Positions 42,412 through 44,284 of a stretch of 44,284 bases of DNA are shown piece after piece. This DNA comes from Algoriphagus oliviformis (GTDB lineage: Bacteria > Bacteroidota > Bacteroidia > Cytophagales > Cyclobacteriaceae), in NCBI RefSeq assembly GCF_017254915.1, contig NZ_JAFKCT010000018.1:1-44284 (forward strand), read 5' to 3'. The translations under genes and the position numbers were made by a program. The notes under the pieces are model-generated. The model was not told the origin of the DNA. It was given only the letters and a program-made list of their open reading frames with translations, and made no database searches. Positions within the stretch are counted from its first letter, which is position 1, and the number at the start of each line of letters is the position of its first letter.

Positions 42412-43545
42412 ATGATACCATTTCACTCATTTATTTTTAAAGTAGCGAGCAGATGTAATTTAAACTGTTCATATTGCTATGTCTATAATCTTGCAGATAC
42501 TACTTGGAAAGAACAACCTGTTTATATTTCCGAAAAAACATTTGAGTTATCTTGCATAAAAATTCGTGAACATTGTGAGTCTCATAGTAAAAAAGAAATT
42601 TCAGTTTCCTTTCACGGAGGCGAACCATTGCTTATTGGTGCTAAAAAACTACATAAGTTAGGGGGAATTATAAAATCTGAATTAACTGAAAGAGGGATTT
42701 ATGTAAATTTTGGAATGCAAACTAATCTCTTGCTTTTCAATGAAGAAATTGGCGATTTTTTTCTTGAACATAAGGGTTCTATTGGCGTGAGCATAGATGG
42801 TCCCCCACATATCAACGATATTTACAGAATAGACCACAAAGGGCGTGGCTCTTCAAAGATTTTAGAAAAAAAAATGCAATTATTGACATCATCTACATAC
42901 AAGTCTGTTTTTTCAGGTATTTTATCCGTTGTCAATGTAGATACAGACCCGATAGAAGTAATAAAATATCTTCTCTCTTTTAATCCACCAATGATTGATT
43001 TGCTATTTCCTGATGACAATTATGACAGATTACCAAAAGGGAAAGAGAAAAGTATTAAAAGTACTCTAATTGCAGATTGGTTAATTTCAGTGTTTGACTT
43101 TTGGTTTTATAGCGAAAGCAATACCAAAATAAGAGTTTTAGAAAACATTGTCAAACTTATAATTGGTGGAAATTCAAACGTTGAAAGTATAGGTACATCA
43201 CCTGTTGATTTTATTTTTATTGAAGCCAATGGCGATATTGAAATTTTAGACACCTTAAAAAGCACCTATAATGGAGCAACTAAGATACAGTACAATATCC
43301 ACGATAACGACTTTAACGAAGTTGCAAAACATTCACAAGTACGTTCAAGACAACTTGGAGTAGATGTTTTGTGTAATACCTGTAAGAATTGTAATTTGGT
43401 AGATGTGTGTGGTGGTGGGTATCTTCCTAACCGTTATTCATCAATAAACCAATTTGACAACCCAAGCATTTACTGTGCTGATTTACAAAAGATAATTAAT
43501 CATATTTATCAAGTTATTGAAAAGGAGTTTTCTTATGGTGAATGA
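42412..43545 (+). CDS. Radical SAM/SPASM peptide maturase, cyclophane-forming type
   Basis: 377 residues. The radical SAM 4Fe-4S site is CNLNCSYCYVYN (Cys16, 20, 23 region), followed by VSFHGGEPLL and the SIDGPP motif (about 127-132). The SPASM-type C-terminal cluster has CNTCKNCNLVDVCGGGYLPN followed by FDNPSIYCADL. GGGYLPNRYS with FDNPSxYC is characteristic of the GrrM/FxsB/XyeB/YhhB group, which links an aromatic ring carbon (Trp, Phe, Tyr or His) to a beta-carbon two residues on. The precursor gene lies just upstream. The last 11 bp overlap the methyltransferase start, so translation is coupled. Confidence 0.93.
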   Translation: MIPFHSFIFKVASRCNLNCSYCYVYNLADTTWKEQPVYISEKTFELSCIKIREHCESHSKKEISVSFHGGEPLLIGAKKLHKLGGIIKSELTERGIYVNFGMQTNLLLFNEEIGDFFLEHKGSIGVSIDGPPHINDIYRIDHKGRGSSKILEKKMQLLTSSTYKSVFSGILSVVNVDTDPIEVIKYLLSFNPPMIDLLFPDDNYDRLPKGKEKSIKSTLIADWLISVFDFWFYSESNTKIRVLENIVKLIIGGNSNVESIGTSPVDFIFIEANGDIEILDTLKSTYNGATKIQYNIHDNDFNEVAKHSQVRSRQLGVDVLCNTCKNCNLVDVCGGGYLPNRYSSINQFDNPSIYCADLQKIINHIYQVIEKEFSYGE

Positions 43546-44125
43546 TGATTTTTATCAAAATAATAGGCTTTTTTACAAAAGCAAATATTGGCGATGCGAG
43601 CATCAAAATTTGTGTTACCCAAATGGTTTTTTGAATTATCCCAAAAAAACATATGACTATTTTTTGGAAGTACTTCATTCTTTTGATACTACTAACAATC
43701 ACTATAAAATATTGGATTTAGGTTGTGGTAATGGATTACTACTGAAACATCTCTTAGATAATTCATACCTTGAAATAGAACCTTTTGGGGTTGACTTTTT
43801 GGAGAATTCAATCTTGCAGGCAAAAAATTTATTACACAAAGAATTTCAGTCTAATTTTATTTGCTGTAATTTTATTGATTATGATTTTAGCCATTTCCCG
43901 TATGATTTTGTATTTTTAGACCCTTATCATTTGCAACAAAATGAAGTTGAATTTATAACAAAGGTACTCAAACATACAAAAACAGCAGTTATTTTTTACA
44001 CCTATTATGATGTACTTGAAAATCTAAAATATAATTCAGTCAAAGAATTCCCTATACTAAAACCTTTTATGCTTGATAGTTTTGAACATCAAGAAATGTC
44101 TTTTGCTATTTTGCATAAAAAGTGA
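43535..44125 (+). CDS. SAM-dependent methyltransferase, last gene of the RiPP cassette
   Basis: 196 residues from ATG 43535. The class I methyltransferase fold is shown by KILDLGCGNGLLLKHLLD (motif I), GVDFLENSILQAK (acidic residue of motif II), NFICCNFIDYDF and DFVFLDPYH (motif IV), and VIFYTYYD. It is expected to methylate the peptide or its modified core. AAAGGAG at 43520-43526 stands 8 bp before the ATG, a clear Shine-Dalgarno that decides this start over an upstream TTG at 43517. It lies inside the 3' end of the maturase gene (11-bp overlap). No transporter or protease follows in the window, so export is unexplained. Confidence 0.9.
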   Translation: MVNDDFYQNNRLFYKSKYWRCEHQNLCYPNGFLNYPKKTYDYFLEVLHSFDTTNNHYKILDLGCGNGLLLKHLLDNSYLEIEPFGVDFLENSILQAKNLLHKEFQSNFICCNFIDYDFSHFPYDFVFLDPYHLQQNEVEFITKVLKHTKTAVIFYTYYDVLENLKYNSVKEFPILKPFMLDSFEHQEMSFAILHKK

Positions 44126-44284
44126 GGTATTGCACAAAACGAACAAATAACTGAGGCTAACAACTAGGTTTTCTTTGCGTCCGCAGGACGAACAATGAAA
44201 CCGATGTTGCACGGAACCGGGGAGGTTCCTATGGGGATTGAGTCGGGATTTTTGGAGCCGTTTGAGTAGGCTGTTCAGGTCAAA
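44126..44284. repeat. Non-coding tail with two tiny hairpins
   Basis: CGTCC-GCA-GGACG (44178-44190) and GGAACC-GGGGA-GGTTCC (44213-44229) have the same 5-6 bp arms and short loops as the array at 4.6-5.5 kb. The DNA becomes GC-richer again from about 44160, marking the right edge of the AT-rich cassette. No gene is seen. Confidence 0.55.

Noticed and set aside
42412..43545. Anaerobic sulfatase maturase as the identity of the radical SAM protein
   Set aside because: The C-terminus has the short SPASM-type GGGYLPNRYS/FDNPSxYC block of peptide cyclophane maturases, a precursor frame lies beside it, and no sulfatase gene is near.
1..44284. tRNA, rRNA, integrase, IS transposase or phage genes
   Set aside because: Reading both strands I found no sequence with the conserved features of these. 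The AT-rich cassette has no visible mobility gene.

Overview
The window looks like a chromosome segment of a Bacteroidota member, most likely Cytophagales (an Algoriphagus/Cyclobacteriaceae-like organism). I infer this from a SusC/SusD outer-membrane pair, FucP-type sugar import, XylR-type and ECF regulators, Sec-type secreted carbohydrate enzymes, a DUF1080 + haem-dehydrogenase pair, and intergenic DNA filled with short palindromes and low-complexity words. Most genes are GC-rich. The last ~2.7 kb of genes (about 41.45-44.13 kb) is strikingly AT-rich and looks acquired. I saw no rRNA, tRNA, CRISPR array, IS element or replication origin.

Left part (1-8.4 kb): the 3' tail of a gene cut by the window edge, a secreted DUF1080 (3-keto-glycoside hydrolase-type) protein, and a secreted propeller dehydrogenase ending in a c-type cytochrome. 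Then comes 1.3 kb of non-coding DNA with an array of short hairpins, a methionine aminopeptidase with an in-frame 24-bp tandem duplication, an AraC regulator and a DUF4386 membrane protein.

Central part (8.4-23.7 kb), the most unusual region: eight minus-strand genes in tight order. They are a gamma-glutamylcyclotransferase-like protein, a degenerate metallo-beta-lactamase-like protein, a 1806-residue kinase/AAA-ATPase/GAF/nucleotide-cyclase protein, glutathione synthetase, a DNase II homologue, a GCS2/plant-type glutamate-cysteine ligase, a HAD hydrolase and a 447-residue orphan. Diverging from them is a propeller-phosphoesterase fusion whose metal-binding signature is largely destroyed. Glutathione synthesis is uncommon in Bacteroidota, DNase II is mostly a metazoan family, and I know of no described system with this combination. 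I regard it as the best candidate for an undescribed system; its purpose is unknown.

Carbohydrate part (23.8-39.0 kb): an ECF sigma factor; a minus-strand group of secreted proteins (propeller plus alpha/alpha-barrel, and two BNR/Asp-box proteins); diverging from it a FucP-like MFS transporter overlapping in function with a XylR-like regulator; a polytopic membrane protein; a 66-residue FecR-N-terminus-like protein; and a SusC/SusD pair with a clear terminator. Together these resemble a polysaccharide/sugar utilisation locus.

Right part (39.4-44.3 kb): a secreted von Willebrand A protein with three C-terminal repeats and a small membrane protein, then the AT-rich RiPP cassette. The cassette holds a 2OG-Fe(II) oxygenase, a 59-residue precursor peptide ending in a His/Gly/Ser-rich core, a strong hairpin, a radical SAM/SPASM maturase of the cyclophane-forming type and a SAM methyltransferase translationally coupled to it. 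The window closes in non-coding DNA carrying the same style of tiny hairpins seen at 4.6-5.5 kb.
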